Source: an uncultured Pelagibacteraceae bacterium (GTDB lineage Bacteria > Pseudomonadota > Alphaproteobacteria > Pelagibacterales > Pelagibacteraceae). Taken from it: a stretch of DNA of 52,875 nucleotides. The stretch is from positions 1-52,875 of the forward strand of contig CACANS010000004.1 of NCBI GenBank assembly GCA_902533945.1. The letters run 5' to 3'. Below, one piece after another: positions 1-9,367 of this stretch. A program made the translations under genes and the position numbers. Every line of letters begins with the position of its first letter. Positions within the stretch are counted from its first letter, which is position 1. The notes under the pieces are model-generated. The model saw nothing but the letters and a program-made list of their open reading frames with translations, had not been told where the DNA came from and did not search any database.

Positions 1-433
1 ATAGTGGACCATTAAATTCTGTTACATCATCTAAAAAAATTGCAATATTCATTGCTCTAGCCGTTGGCATTAAATCATCATTGAACCATGTTCCATAATC
101 TTGATGCCACTGCCACACATCTCCTTCGAAAGCCATTTTTCCATTAATCTTGAATTGATGCATATATAGTTTTTCTTTGAGAATGTCTTCAACTGGTTGG
201 ATCATTCTTGGATGTCTCGCAAGCTTAGCGAAAGGTTTACTATACAAATGGGCAGCAAAATTAGTACGAACTAAATCACTACCTTTTTCTCTAAAATTAT
301 ATTCTGCTTTAATATTATAAAGTTTAGGAACTTCAGAAGATAAACACTTAACTTCTTCTTTAGTAAATAAATTAGGAAAAAATAAATATCCATCTTCATC
401 AAATTTTTTTAGCTGCTCTACTGTTAAATGCAT
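1..433 (-). CDS. Phytanoyl-CoA dioxygenase (PhyH) family protein, 3'-truncated by window edge
   Basis: This gene is absent from the ORF track because it runs off the window. Reading the minus strand from the ATG at 433 gives 144 codons without a stop, starting MHLTVEQLKKFDEDGYLFFP. The motif WQWHQDYGTW supplies the HxD (H110, D112) of the Fe(II)/2-oxoglutarate facial triad, and AMNIAIFLDDV follows in the usual position for the PhyH/ectoine-hydroxylase group. The distal His and the 2-oxoglutarate-binding Arg lie outside the window. It probably hydroxylates a small metabolite; the substrate cannot be told. It lies 68 nt downstream of the cyclotransferase-like gene on the same strand and may share its transcript. 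Confidence 0.8.
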   Translation of the reverse strand, partial: MHLTVEQLKKFDEDGYLFFPNLFTKEEVKCLSSEVPKLYNIKAEYNFREKGSDLVRTNFAAHLYSKPFAKLARHPRMIQPVEDILKEKLYMHQFKINGKMAFEGDVWQWHQDYGTWFNDDLMPTARAMNIAIFLDDVTEFNGPL

Positions 434-501
434 AGTATGATTTAAACATCAATCATTTGATTAATCAATGTATATAAAAGTATTGTTTAAGCGTTTTTCC
501 T

Positions 502-945
502 CTACCAATTTACTTTATATTTAATTGTATAATTAGATATTATTTTTTTTAATTTTTTTATATCTAAAAAACAATCTTTATATCCTTGAATAATTGTATG
601 TAAATAAGTGGAATTAGGTTTTTGTAGATAATATTTTTTTTGTATGTAGACCAAAACTTTCTTTCCTTTAAGGGTAAAATATTCTTTCTGATAATAATTA
701 TAATCAACACCTTCATATCCATCTAATTCTTTTTCATCTTTTTTAGTAATATTCCAAAGAGCTCCATCAACTTCTGATTTTTTATTTTTGACAATATTGG
801 CATGACCATAAACAGAATGATTGGTTTTATGACTAAAGCATAATTTATAACCATTTAAAGTATATTTTTTTATATATTTAGCCCCACTACATCTAGTATT
901 CATTTGATGGTGATTTAAATTACTGCCGTAAGCAAAATATAACAT
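502..945 (-). CDS. Gamma-glutamylcyclotransferase-like (GGCT/AIG2 fold) protein
   Basis: The 147-residue protein opens with MLYFAYGSNL, and YGSNL (residues 6-10) is the substrate-loop signature of the gamma-glutamylcyclotransferase fold. The segment LDGYEGV places a Glu at residue 78, where the catalytic acid of the family sits, followed by a Tyr-rich stretch. The length matches single-domain family members. The family cyclises gamma-glutamyl amines or peptides to 5-oxoproline, but many bacterial members have unknown substrates, so glutathione turnover is only one option. The start codon overlaps the stop of the upstream CinA-domain gene by one base (TAATG), implying translational coupling. 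Confidence 0.75.
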   Translation of the reverse strand: MLYFAYGSNLNHHQMNTRCSGAKYIKKYTLNGYKLCFSHKTNHSVYGHANIVKNKKSEVDGALWNITKKDEKELDGYEGVDYNYYQKEYFTLKGKKVLVYIQKKYYLQKPNSTYLHTIIQGYKDCFLDIKKLKKIISNYTIKYKVNW

Positions 946-1697
946 TAATCTTTTTCAACAATATCTATATTTTTTTCTTTAACAAATTTGATTATTTCTA
1001 AATTGCATTTATCAATTTTATTTTGTTCAGTGCTTCTTAAAACTATCGCAACTCCTAACCTGCCTGCTCTAAAAAAAGGATAGCTTCCAATGTCTACATC
1101 TTTATTATCATATTGAACTTTTGATAGTGATTTAGATATTTCACTTTCAACAGTTCTTAGGTTTATAGTTTGACTTATTATTGGTTCTCCTCCAATTAAT
1201 TTATTTATAATTCCTGCTAACATAGATTTCAATATTGAAGGTACGCCTGGCAAACAAAAAACATTTTCAACATTAAATCCAGGTGCTCCACTAGTAGGAT
1301 TATAAATTAAATCAGCAGTTGTTGGCATCCATGCCATTTTTTGTCTACCTTCATTAAATTCTCCAGGTTTATAATATTTTTCCAAAAGAGCCATTGCTTC
1401 TTTATGTGGTCCATATTTTAAATTAAATGCTTTTGATATAGATGATGCCGTTATATCGTCGTGGGTAGGACCTATTCCTCCGGTTGTAAAAACATAGTTA
1501 TATTTTTTTCTTAATTCGTTAACTGTCTCAATAATAATTTTTTCTGAATCAGGAATTGTTCTAACTTCCTTAACTTTAATGCCTAAAGAATTAAGCCAAA
1601 TAGATATTGTACTAGTATTAGTGTCTTGAGTTCTTCCTGATAATATTTCATTACCAATTACAATTATGCCAGCAAATATTTCTTTTTTATTTGTCAT
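945..1697 (-). CDS. CinA N-terminal (molybdopterin-binding-like, MoCF) domain protein
   Basis: The 250 residues match the COG1058 half of CinA: GNEILSGRTQDTNT near the N-terminus, then TTGGIGPTHDD at residues 71-81 (the nucleotide-binding MoCF loop), then SGAPGF and LPGVPS. Full-length CinA (about 400-430 residues) adds a C-terminal PncC nicotinamide-nucleotide amidase domain, which is missing here. The family is linked to ADP-ribose or NMN-related pyrophosphatase activity and to the archaic 'competence/damage-inducible' name; the exact role of stand-alone N-domains is unsettled. The gene is divergent from sfsA with only 22 bp between start codons. Confidence 0.85.
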   Translation of the reverse strand: MTNKKEIFAGIIVIGNEILSGRTQDTNTSTISIWLNSLGIKVKEVRTIPDSEKIIIETVNELRKKYNYVFTTGGIGPTHDDITASSISKAFNLKYGPHKEAMALLEKYYKPGEFNEGRQKMAWMPTTADLIYNPTSGAPGFNVENVFCLPGVPSILKSMLAGIINKLIGGEPIISQTINLRTVESEISKSLSKVQYDNKDVDIGSYPFFRAGRLGVAIVLRSTEQNKIDKCNLEIIKFVKEKNIDIVEKD

Positions 1698-1719
1698 TTA
1701 CAAATATAAATAAATTATA

Positions 1720-2406
1720 ATGAAATTTACCAGTACTTTAATTAAAGGCAAATTAATCAAACGATATAAGAGATTTTTTACAGATATAAAAGTGAATAAT
1801 TCAACAGTTACAGCACATTGTCCGAATACAGGATCTATGATGGGTTTACTGGATGAAGGAAATGATGTTTGGATAAGCAAAAATAATGATCCAAAAAGAA
1901 AATTAAAATTTACACTTGAAATAATTAAGTCAAAAAATAAACTTATAGGTGTTAACACTCATAGAGCAAATAGAATTGTTGAACATGGTTTAAAGAATAA
2001 ACTTTTTGAAGAATTTAAGTCAGTTAAAAAAATTAAACCTGAATTTAAATTTTCAAATGATACAAGATTTGATTTTTTATGTGATAAAAACATCATTGAA
2101 GTTAAAAACGTAACATTATTAAGAAAAAAAGAATTGGCTGAATTTCCTGATGCTATTACATCAAGAGGATCTAAACATCTGTCAAAATTAATTAAATCTC
2201 TAGAAAACGGTTATAAACCTTATGTCTTATTTTTAACTCAAATTCAGGATATAAATAGCTTTAGGATAGCAAAAGACATTGATAATGATTATTATCAAAA
2301 TTATTTAATTGCTAAGAAATCTGGAGTAAAATTTTTAGCTTACAGATGCAAATTAAGTTCTAAAGAAATTAAAATTGAAAAAAAAATTAGTATTTTGAAT
2401 GACTGA
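1720..2406 (+). CDS. sfsA: SfsA family protein (sugar fermentation stimulation protein homologue)
   Basis: The 228-residue length is typical for SfsA. Conserved family blocks are visible: HCPNTGSM (residues 33-40), RFDFLC (116-121), IEVKN (126-130) and FPDAITSRGSKHL (142-154). The RxD and ExK residues resemble a nuclease-like PD-(D/E)xK core; in E. coli SfsA was described as a DNA-binding protein affecting maltose metabolism, but its molecular role is poorly known. The last codons overlap the start of map by 8 nt, so it heads the long plus-strand operon running into the purine genes. No clear promoter can be assigned in the 22 bp shared with the divergent gene. Confidence 0.9.
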   Translation: MKFTSTLIKGKLIKRYKRFFTDIKVNNSTVTAHCPNTGSMMGLLDEGNDVWISKNNDPKRKLKFTLEIIKSKNKLIGVNTHRANRIVEHGLKNKLFEEFKSVKKIKPEFKFSNDTRFDFLCDKNIIEVKNVTLLRKKELAEFPDAITSRGSKHLSKLIKSLENGYKPYVLFLTQIQDINSFRIAKDIDNDYYQNYLIAKKSGVKFLAYRCKLSSKEIKIEKKISILND

Positions 2407-3172
2407 TAATTATTTAGAAAAATTTGAAAAAATGCGTAAAGCTGGAAGTTTAGCTTCCAATACTTTAGATATGATTTCAACTTGTATAAAACCAGGAATT
2501 ACAACAAATGAAATAGATAAATTAGGTTATGAATTTATCAGAGATAATGGAGGTTATTCTGCTCCTTTATATTACAGAGGATTTAAAAAATCATTATGTA
2601 CATCTTTAAATCATGTTGTTTGTCACGGTATACCTTCTGAAAGAATTTTAAATGATGGAGATATTTTAAATATAGATGTAACAGCAATTGTAGAAAATTA
2701 TTATGGTGACACGAGTAGAATGTTTTGTGTTGGAAAAGCACCAATTAAAGCAACTAATCTAATTGAAGCAACCTATCAATCCATGATGCATGCTATTAAA
2801 ATATTAAAACCTGGAATTAAACTTGGCGATATAGGTTTTGAGATACAGTCATATGTTGAAAAAAAAGGATACTCAGTTGTAAAGGATTTTTGTGGACATG
2901 GTATAAGCAATGTTTTTCATGAAGCTCCTAATATACTTCATTATGGAAAAAAAAATACTGGTATAGAATTAACTCCAGGAATGACATTTACAATTGAACC
3001 AATGATTAATGCAGGTAAGTTTGAAACAAAAGTTCTTAACGATGGATGGACTGCTGTAACTAAAGATAAATCTTTATCAGCACAATTTGAACATACATTG
3101 GGTATAACTGAAAATGGTTATGAAATTTTTACAGAATCTGTTAGAGGTTTACATAAGCCTCCATATAATTAA
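2399..3172 (+). CDS. map: Methionine aminopeptidase, type I
   Basis: This cytoplasmic enzyme removes N-terminal Met from nascent proteins. The five metal ligands of the pita-bread fold are all present: D93 (NIDVT), D104 (YYGDTSR), H167 (FCGHGI), E200 (FTIEP) and E231 (QFEHT); H76 in VCHGIP is the substrate-side His. The length of 257 is normal for type Ia, which lacks the insert found in type II. The start overlaps sfsA by 8 nt and the stop overlaps purB by one base, so it is translated within the same compact operon. Confidence 0.96.
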   Translation: MTDNYLEKFEKMRKAGSLASNTLDMISTCIKPGITTNEIDKLGYEFIRDNGGYSAPLYYRGFKKSLCTSLNHVVCHGIPSERILNDGDILNIDVTAIVENYYGDTSRMFCVGKAPIKATNLIEATYQSMMHAIKILKPGIKLGDIGFEIQSYVEKKGYSVVKDFCGHGISNVFHEAPNILHYGKKNTGIELTPGMTFTIEPMINAGKFETKVLNDGWTAVTKDKSLSAQFEHTLGITENGYEIFTESVRGLHKPPYN

Positions 3173-4464
3173 TGATAAATAGATATTCCAGAAAAGAACT
3201 AACAAATATTTGGTCAGAACAAAATAAATATAAAATTTGGCTCGATATAGAATTAGCAGCTGCACAAGCTATGGAAAAATATAAAATTATTCCAAAAGGT
3301 GTCTCATCCTTAGTTAAAAAAAAAGGAAAAATAAATGTAAAAAGAATTCATCAAATAGAAGCAAAAGTTAAACATGATGTTATTGCATTTTTAACCTCAA
3401 TTACTGAAAAATCAGGAATTAAATCAAGATACCTTCATCAAGGAATGACTTCTTCTGATGTTATAGATACAGGTTTTAACATTCAATTAGTTCAATCAGG
3501 AAATATTCTTATTAATGACATAAATAAAATACTTAGTGTGTTAAAAAAACAGGCAAGAAAATATAAATATACTGCTTGCATAGGCAGAAGTCACGGTATA
3601 CATGCTGAACCAACTACATTTGGATTAAAGTTAGCTTCTTATTATGAAGAATTTAAAAGAAATAAAAGAAGATTATTAAGTGCAATATATGAAGTATCAA
3701 CCTGCGCACTGTCAGGTCCTGTAGGAACATTTGCAAATATAAATCCTAGAGTTGAAGTTTATGTTGCAAAAAAATTAAAATTAAGACCCGAACCTATATC
3801 TTCCCAAATAATTCCAAGAGATAGGCATGCATATTATTTTTCAGTTTTAGGAATTATTGCTGGATCAATTGAAAGAGTCGCAACAGAAATTAGACATCTT
3901 CAAAGGTCAGAAGTATATGAACTTCAAGAATTTTTTTCAAAAAAACAAAAAGGATCTTCAGCAATGCCTCATAAAAAAAATCCTATTTTAAGTGAAAATC
4001 TTACTGGATTATCGAGAATGGTTCGTAGCTATGTCACTCCCGCCCTTGAGAACATAGCACTTTGGCATGAAAGAGACATTTCTCATTCTAGTGTTGAAAG
4101 AAATATTGGACCCGATGCAAACATAACGTTAGATTTTGCTTTGGTTCGTTTATCCAATATTTTAGATAAAATGATAGTTTATCCTAAAAAAATGTTAAAA
4201 AATTTAGAAAGTACCAAAGGTTTAATATTTTCACAGGAAATTATGCTTCAATTAACTAAATCAGGTGTTTCAAGAGAAAAAGCATATAGAATGGTTCAAA
4301 AGAGTACTAAAGAAAGTTTTTCAAAAGATAAAAAATTAATAGATATAATAAAAAATGATAAATATATAAGTTCTAAGCTTTCTGAAAAAAACATAAAAAA
4401 TATTTTTACCTATAAAAAACATTTAAATAATGTTGATTATATTTTTAAAAGAATATTTAGATAA
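3172..4464 (+). CDS. purB: Adenylosuccinate lyase
   Basis: PurB acts twice in purine synthesis, cleaving SAICAR to AICAR plus fumarate and adenylosuccinate to AMP plus fumarate. The fumarase/aspartase superfamily signature GSSAMPHKKNP is at residues 261-271 and carries the flexible catalytic Ser loop; GRSHGIHAEPTTFG (about 138-151) contains the catalytic His141, and HQGMTSSDV is at 89-97. The length of 430 fits the bacterial enzyme. It overlaps map by one base and abuts a glycosyltransferase gene (one-base overlap), which separates it from purC. Confidence 0.96.
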   Translation: MINRYSRKELTNIWSEQNKYKIWLDIELAAAQAMEKYKIIPKGVSSLVKKKGKINVKRIHQIEAKVKHDVIAFLTSITEKSGIKSRYLHQGMTSSDVIDTGFNIQLVQSGNILINDINKILSVLKKQARKYKYTACIGRSHGIHAEPTTFGLKLASYYEEFKRNKRRLLSAIYEVSTCALSGPVGTFANINPRVEVYVAKKLKLRPEPISSQIIPRDRHAYYFSVLGIIAGSIERVATEIRHLQRSEVYELQEFFSKKQKGSSAMPHKKNPILSENLTGLSRMVRSYVTPALENIALWHERDISHSSVERNIGPDANITLDFALVRLSNILDKMIVYPKKMLKNLESTKGLIFSQEIMLQLTKSGVSREKAYRMVQKSTKESFSKDKKLIDIIKNDKYISSKLSEKNIKNIFTYKKHLNNVDYIFKRIFR

Positions 4465-5240
4465 TGTTAATCTCAATATTAATTTCAAATTATAATAAGA
4501 ATAAGTATTTACAAAAATGCATAGAATCTTGTTTAAATCAATCATATTCTAATATTGAGATATTTTTTGGTGATAATGAATCTAGTGACGATTCATTATC
4601 AACAGCAAAAAAATATGGATTAACAAATATATTCACTATAAAAAGAAAATACGAGTCTTCTGCACTAAATCAAATTCATGTAATTTATGAATTATTTAAT
4701 AAATCTAAAGGCGATCTAATATTTTTACTAGATTCAGATGATTATTTTGAAAAGGATAAAATAAGTAAAATTACTGAAATTTTTATAAAAGATAATTCAA
4801 AAAATGTTATATGCGATATACCAAAAATTATTAATCTAAATGGTTCATTTAATAAATTTAACTATAAAACAAATATAGATTTTAAAAAGAGATGGCCTAC
4901 AATATTTCCTACAAGCTGTATTACATTAAGAAGAAAAAGCTTAAATGATTTTTTTAATTTTTCTTTTCATGAAGAATACCCTGACTTAGAGATTGATTTC
5001 AGATTGGCAACATACTTTTATAATATAAAAAAGGAATTATTTATCGAAAAACAAGTTTTAACAAACTACTTGCAAGTAGAAAATAGTATAAGTTCAAAAT
5101 ATAAAAAATACACTTTTAGGTGGTGGAGAAAAAGACACCAAGCTTTTAATTTCTTAAAAAAAATTCTTGATTTTCACAATATTACTCATTCCAAAAGTAT
5201 AGATTACATAGTAACAAGCATGTTAAATAAATATATTTAG
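4464..5240 (+). CDS. Glycosyltransferase family 2 protein
   Basis: The protein has a GT-A fold. It starts with ISILISNYNKNKYL, has GDNESSDDS after the second strand, and a DSDD metal/nucleotide-sugar motif at residues 90-93 (FLLDSDDYF). A candidate acceptor-side acidic motif, HEEYPDLEIDFRLA, lies further on. At 258 residues it is a compact single domain with no membrane segment. The sugar donor and acceptor are unknown, though glycan or lipopolysaccharide synthesis is likely. It is out of place between purB (one-base overlap) and purC (2 nt gap), so it must be co-transcribed with purine genes. Confidence 0.85.
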   Translation: MLISILISNYNKNKYLQKCIESCLNQSYSNIEIFFGDNESSDDSLSTAKKYGLTNIFTIKRKYESSALNQIHVIYELFNKSKGDLIFLLDSDDYFEKDKISKITEIFIKDNSKNVICDIPKIINLNGSFNKFNYKTNIDFKKRWPTIFPTSCITLRRKSLNDFFNFSFHEEYPDLEIDFRLATYFYNIKKELFIEKQVLTNYLQVENSISSKYKKYTFRWWRKRHQAFNFLKKILDFHNITHSKSIDYIVTSMLNKYI

Positions 5241-5242
5241 AT

Positions 5243-6025
5243 ATGAAAAAAAGAAAAAAACTCTACGAAGGAAAAGCAAAAATTATTTATTCTACGGATG
5301 ATAAGAATTTAGTTATTCAGCATTTTAAGGACGATGCAACAGCATTTAACAATCAAAAAAAAGCTACTATAGAAGGAAAAGGAATTTTAAATAATAGAAT
5401 TTCAGAACATATTCTCTCTTCTCTTTCAGAAATAGGCATTAATAATCATCTTATTAAAAGATTGAATATGAGAGAACAGCTTGTTGAATTGGTAAATATT
5501 ATACCAATTGAATTTGTAATAAGAAATATCGCAACCGGTTCTCTAACAAAAAGATTGGGAATTGAAGAAGGAACAATCCTTGATTATCCTTTAATCGAAT
5601 ACTGCTTAAAAAATGATAAACTTGGTGATCCAATAATTTCGCGTGAACATATTTTAAATTTTAAATGGTTAGATATATTAGAGTTAGATTTAATTAACGA
5701 ACAATGTTTAAGAATTAATGATTTCCTTCAAGGGATTTTTAGAAGTGTAGGAATTAAATTAGTTGATTTTAAAGTAGAATTTGGAAAGACAAAATCAAAT
5801 GACAAAATAATTTTAGCGGATGAAATAAGTCCTGATACTTGCAGGTTGTGGGACCAACTAACAGATAAAAAATTAGATAAGGATAGATTTAGAAAAAATT
5901 TAGGAAAAGTAGTTGAGTCTTATCAAGAAGTAGCTAGAAGACTTGGAATTCTTCATGAACAATCAAATATAAGACCAATAAAATTCTCTAAACCTACAGC
6001 TGTTAAAATTAAAAAAAATAAATGA
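5243..6025 (+). CDS. purC: Phosphoribosylaminoimidazole-succinocarboxamide synthase (SAICAR synthetase)
   Basis: PurC condenses CAIR with aspartate using ATP to give SAICAR. YEGKAKIIY at residues 8-16 is the ATP-binding glycine-rich start; FVIRNIATGSL (91-101) and LADEISPDTCRLWD are the hallmark substrate and metal segments. The length of 260 is slightly above the usual 235-240, with a Lys-rich tail. The tail overlaps the purS start by 4 nt (ATGA), giving coupled translation with the FGAM synthase genes that follow. Confidence 0.96.
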   Translation: MKKRKKLYEGKAKIIYSTDDKNLVIQHFKDDATAFNNQKKATIEGKGILNNRISEHILSSLSEIGINNHLIKRLNMREQLVELVNIIPIEFVIRNIATGSLTKRLGIEEGTILDYPLIEYCLKNDKLGDPIISREHILNFKWLDILELDLINEQCLRINDFLQGIFRSVGIKLVDFKVEFGKTKSNDKIILADEISPDTCRLWDQLTDKKLDKDRFRKNLGKVVESYQEVARRLGILHEQSNIRPIKFSKPTAVKIKKNK

Positions 6026-6255
6026 AAATAAAAGTAATTGTTACTCTTAAAAAAGGAGTGCTTGATCCTCAAGGAAAAGCAATAAAACAAACGTTAAATG
6101 GAATGACATTTTCTGATGTAAAACAAGTAAGACAAGGAAAATATTTTGATATTGATGTTAATATGGAGGATGAAAAAAAAGCAAAAGCTAAAGTTGAAGA
6201 AATGTGTAAAAAACTTTTAGCAAACCTTGTAATTGAAGATTATAAAATTCTATAA
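6022..6255 (+). CDS. purS: Phosphoribosylformylglycinamidine synthase subunit PurS
   Basis: This 77-residue protein is the small bridging subunit of the three-part FGAM synthase (PurS-PurQ-PurL) used by Alphaproteobacteria and Gram-positives. KVIVTLKKGVLDPQGKAI at the start and VKQVRQGKYFDI in the middle are diagnostic. PurS dimers hold PurQ against PurL and help ammonia transfer. Its presence agrees with the small (730-residue) PurL downstream. It overlaps purC by 4 nt and is separated by 6 nt from purQ. Confidence 0.94.
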   Translation: MKIKVIVTLKKGVLDPQGKAIKQTLNGMTFSDVKQVRQGKYFDIDVNMEDEKKAKAKVEEMCKKLLANLVIEDYKIL

Positions 6256-6261
6256 AAATTA

Positions 6262-6945
6262 ATGAAATCAGCAGTAATAGTTTTTCCAGGATCTAATTGT
6301 GATAGAGATATGGATGTTGCATTAAAAAAATTTGGTTTTAAAAATCAGATGGTTTGGCACAATAATCTTGAAATACCTAAGAGTGATTTAATTGTTCTTC
6401 CTGGTGGTTTTTCATACGGAGATTATTTAAGATGCGGAAGCATTGCAGCTAAATCAAAGATAATTAATTCTGTAGTTAAATTTGCAAATTCGGGTGGTTT
6501 GGTTTTAGGGATATGTAATGGATTTCAGATACTTACTGAAACAGGTCTATTACCAGGTATTCTTCAACAAAACAAATATCAAAAATTTATATGTAAAAAT
6601 GTTTATGTAAAAATTAATGATAAAAAAAATAAATACTTCAAAAACATAAAAAAAGAAATATTAGAATTGCATATAGCTCACAATGAAGGAAATTATTTTT
6701 GTTCAGATGATGAATTGAAATATTTAAAAGATAATAATCAAATTGCAATTACTTATTGTGACAAAAATGGTAAGGAAACTGAAGATCTCAACCCCAATGG
6801 TGCATTAAGTAATATAGCTGGAATATTTAATAAGAATAAAAATATATTGGGTATGATGCCACATCCTGAAAGAATGATAGACAAATATCTTTCAAGTAAT
6901 GACGGCGAATTTTTCTTTGAAAATTTAATAGAAAATTTAAAATAA
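6262..6945 (+). CDS. purQ: Phosphoribosylformylglycinamidine synthase, glutaminase subunit PurQ
   Basis: PurQ is a class I glutamine amidotransferase that releases ammonia for PurL. The nucleophile Cys85 lies in LGICNGFQ, and the His201/Glu203 pair in MMPHPERM completes the triad; FPGSNCDRD near the N-terminus and [14 protein letters not shown] at residues 46-59 form the oxyanion-hole region. The length of 227 is standard. The stop overlaps the purL start by one base (TAATG). Confidence 0.96.
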   Translation: MKSAVIVFPGSNCDRDMDVALKKFGFKNQMVWHNNLEIPKSDLIVLPGGFSYGDYLRCGSIAAKSKIINSVVKFANSGGLVLGICNGFQILTETGLLPGILQQNKYQKFICKNVYVKINDKKNKYFKNIKKEILELHIAHNEGNYFCSDDELKYLKDNNQIAITYCDKNGKETEDLNPNGALSNIAGIFNKNKNILGMMPHPERMIDKYLSSNDGEFFFENLIENLK

Positions 6946-9137
6946 TGAAAGTTACCGAACAAATTGCAATAGATCATGGTTTAAAAAAAGAGGAATTTAA
7001 TAAAATTTGTGATCTATTAAAAAGAATACCAAATTTAACTGAACTTGGTATTTTTTCTGCTATGTGGAATGAGCACTGCTCATATAAATCATCAAGTATT
7101 CACCTAAAAAAACTTTATACAAAAGGAAAAAAAGTTATTCAAGGTCCTGGTGAAAATGCTGGTGTCATTGATATTGAAGACGACGATGCGATAGTTTTTA
7201 AAATTGAAAGTCATAATCACCCCTCTTTTATAGAACCCTACCAAGGCGCAGCAACAGGTGTTGGGGGAATAATGAGAGATGTTTTTACAATGGGTGCAAG
7301 ACCAATAGCAAATTTAAATTCTATTCATTTTGGTTCTCCACAACATCCTAAAACGAAAAATTTATTAAGAGGTGTAGTTAAAGGTATTGGCGGTTATGGA
7401 AATTGTATGGGAATACCAACTATAGGTGGCCAAACTTGCTTTGACGATTCTTATAACGGAAATATTTTAGTTAATGCAATGACAATAGGATTAGTTAATA
7501 AAAAAAAAATTTTTTATTCCAAAGCTGCGGGTATTAATAAACCAGTAATTTATGTTGGGTCAAAAACTGGTCGTGATGGAATTCATGGTGCAAGTATGGC
7601 TTCAGCTATTTTTGATGATAAAATAGAGGAAAAAAAACCGACAGTTCAAGTTGGAGATCCCTTTACAGAAAAACTATTATTAGAAGCATGTTTAGAGTTA
7701 ATGGCAGGTAAATCAATTATATCTATCCAAGATATGGGGGCAGCGGGATTAACATCTTCAAGTATTGAAATGGCATCAAAGGGTAATTTAGGTATTGAAT
7801 TAAATTTAAGTAAAGTTCCGTGCCGTGAAGATAAAATGACACCTTATGAAATTATGCTATCTGAAAGCCAAGAAAGAATGTTGATAGTTTTAGAAAATGG
7901 AAAAGAAGAAGAAGCAAAAAAGATTTTTGACAAATGGAATTTAGATTTTGCAATTATTGGAAAAACAACTGATACCAAAAAAATAGAACTTTTTTTTGAT
8001 AATAATAAAGTAGCAGAAATTCCAATAAATATATTAGCGGAGAGTGCTCCTGTTTATGATCGAAAGTGGAAAAAAACTAAACTCCCACAAAAAATAAAAT
8101 TTAAAAAAGATGATTTTAAAAAATTAAAAATTACAGAAGTTCTTAAAAAAATTCTAAGTTTGCCAAATATTTCTAGCAAAGAATGGATCTGGCAACAGTA
8201 TGATCATACAGTAATGGGGGATACCATTCAAAAACCCGGTTCAGATTCAGGAGTTGTAAGAGTTCACGGAACCAATAAAGCAATAGCTACATCTGTGGAT
8301 TCTTCTGCAACGTATTGTTATTCTCATCCACTTACAGGTGGAAAGCAAGTAGTTTGCGAAAGTTGGAGAAATTTAATTTCTTGTGGATCTGAACCAATGG
8401 CTATTACTAACTGTCTAAATTTTGGTAACCCTGAAAAAGAAAAAAATATGGGAGAATTTGTTGAATGTGTTGAAGGTATTAGTGAAGCAAGTAAATTTTT
8501 AGATTATCCAGTGGTTTCTGGAAATGTATCTTTTTACAATGAGACTAAAGACAAAGGAATCAAACCTACGCCTGCAATTGGAGGAGTTGGTTTGATTAAA
8601 GATTATAAACAAATGATCACCATGGATTTAAAAAAAAGTAAAAATTTAATTTTGGTTATTGGAAAAACTGGGGGCCATTTAGACCAAAGTATTTTTGCAA
8701 TAAACATATTAAATGAAAAAAAGGGTCCTCCGCCAGAAATTAATTTATTTAACGAAAAAAATAATGGTAAAACAGTTTTAAAATTAATAAAAGAAGGTTT
8801 GGTTAATTCTGCTCACGATGTTTCGTTAGGAGGAATAATTACTGCTATTTCAAAAATGGCAATTAAAGGAAAAAAAGGTTTTAAACTTAATAAGATTAAA
8901 GTTTTAATTAATAAATTTGATTATTATTTTGGTGAAGATCAAGGAAGATACATAATTGAAATAGAACCAAATAATCTCAAAAAAGTAGAAAAAATTTTAA
9001 AAGATAATTCGGTTCATTATGATAGCGTTGGTTTAGTGACAGAAAATGATATAATAGTAGATAAAGAGCCATTTCTGCATATTGACGATTTAGTTAAATC
9101 TAATAAAAGTTGGTTAGAAGATTTTATGGATAAATAA
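6945..9137 (+). CDS. purL: Phosphoribosylformylglycinamidine synthase subunit PurL (small type)
   Basis: PurL is the ATP-dependent synthetase subunit converting FGAR to FGAM. At 730 residues it is the small PurL that needs separate PurS and PurQ, both encoded just upstream. Recognisable blocks are [11 protein letters not shown] (N-terminal), [34 protein letters not shown] and, in the second half, [12 protein letters not shown], with [10 protein letters not shown] near the C-terminus, consistent with duplicated AIR-synthase-like halves. The BolA-like gene begins 1 nt after its stop. Confidence 0.97.
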   Translation: MKVTEQIAIDHGLKKEEFNKICDLLKRIPNLTELGIFSAMWNEHCSYKSSSIHLKKLYTKGKKVIQGPGENAGVIDIEDDDAIVFKIESHNHPSFIEPYQGAATGVGGIMRDVFTMGARPIANLNSIHFGSPQHPKTKNLLRGVVKGIGGYGNCMGIPTIGGQTCFDDSYNGNILVNAMTIGLVNKKKIFYSKAAGINKPVIYVGSKTGRDGIHGASMASAIFDDKIEEKKPTVQVGDPFTEKLLLEACLELMAGKSIISIQDMGAAGLTSSSIEMASKGNLGIELNLSKVPCREDKMTPYEIMLSESQERMLIVLENGKEEEAKKIFDKWNLDFAIIGKTTDTKKIELFFDNNKVAEIPINILAESAPVYDRKWKKTKLPQKIKFKKDDFKKLKITEVLKKILSLPNISSKEWIWQQYDHTVMGDTIQKPGSDSGVVRVHGTNKAIATSVDSSATYCYSHPLTGGKQVVCESWRNLISCGSEPMAITNCLNFGNPEKEKNMGEFVECVEGISEASKFLDYPVVSGNVSFYNETKDKGIKPTPAIGGVGLIKDYKQMITMDLKKSKNLILVIGKTGGHLDQSIFAINILNEKKGPPPEINLFNEKNNGKTVLKLIKEGLVNSAHDVSLGGIITAISKMAIKGKKGFKLNKIKVLINKFDYYFGEDQGRYIIEIEPNNLKKVEKILKDNSVHYDSVGLVTENDIIVDKEPFLHIDDLVKSNKSWLEDFMDK

Positions 9138-9138
9138 T

Positions 9139-9366
9139 ATGACTATGGATTTAAAGGAAATAGAAAAATTAATTAAAGAAGCAATGCCAGATGCAAAAAT
9201 AGAAATACAAGACCTAGCTGGTGATGGCAATCATTATTCAGCAACAATTACATCATCTACGTTTGCAGGAAAAAGTAAAATAGAACAACATAAAATGGTT
9301 TATAACTCGTTAAAAGGAAAAATGGGAAATGAGTTACATGCATTAGCAATTAAAACAAAGGAGTAA
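9139..9366 (+). CDS. BolA family iron-sulfur/redox partner protein
   Basis: The 75-residue protein is of the BolA2-like type: GDGNHYSATITSSTFAGKSKIEQHKMV carries the conserved fold strand and His residues used to coordinate a [2Fe-2S] cluster with a CGFS glutaredoxin, and NELHALAIKT is the typical end. BolA-Grx heterodimers act in iron-sulfur trafficking and iron sensing. The partner glutaredoxin gene starts 1 nt after this stop, which supports joint function. It sits between purL and grxD in one operon; PurL itself is not an Fe-S enzyme. Confidence 0.92.
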   Translation: MTMDLKEIEKLIKEAMPDAKIEIQDLAGDGNHYSATITSSTFAGKSKIEQHKMVYNSLKGKMGNELHALAIKTKE

Positions 9367-9367
9367 T

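Noticed and set aside
1698-1958. Antisense and alternative-frame ORFs in the track (for example 1698-1958, 12000-12185, 17495-17788, 51620-51817)
   Set aside because: They lie inside well-supported genes on other frames, have no family signatures and show low-complexity translations.
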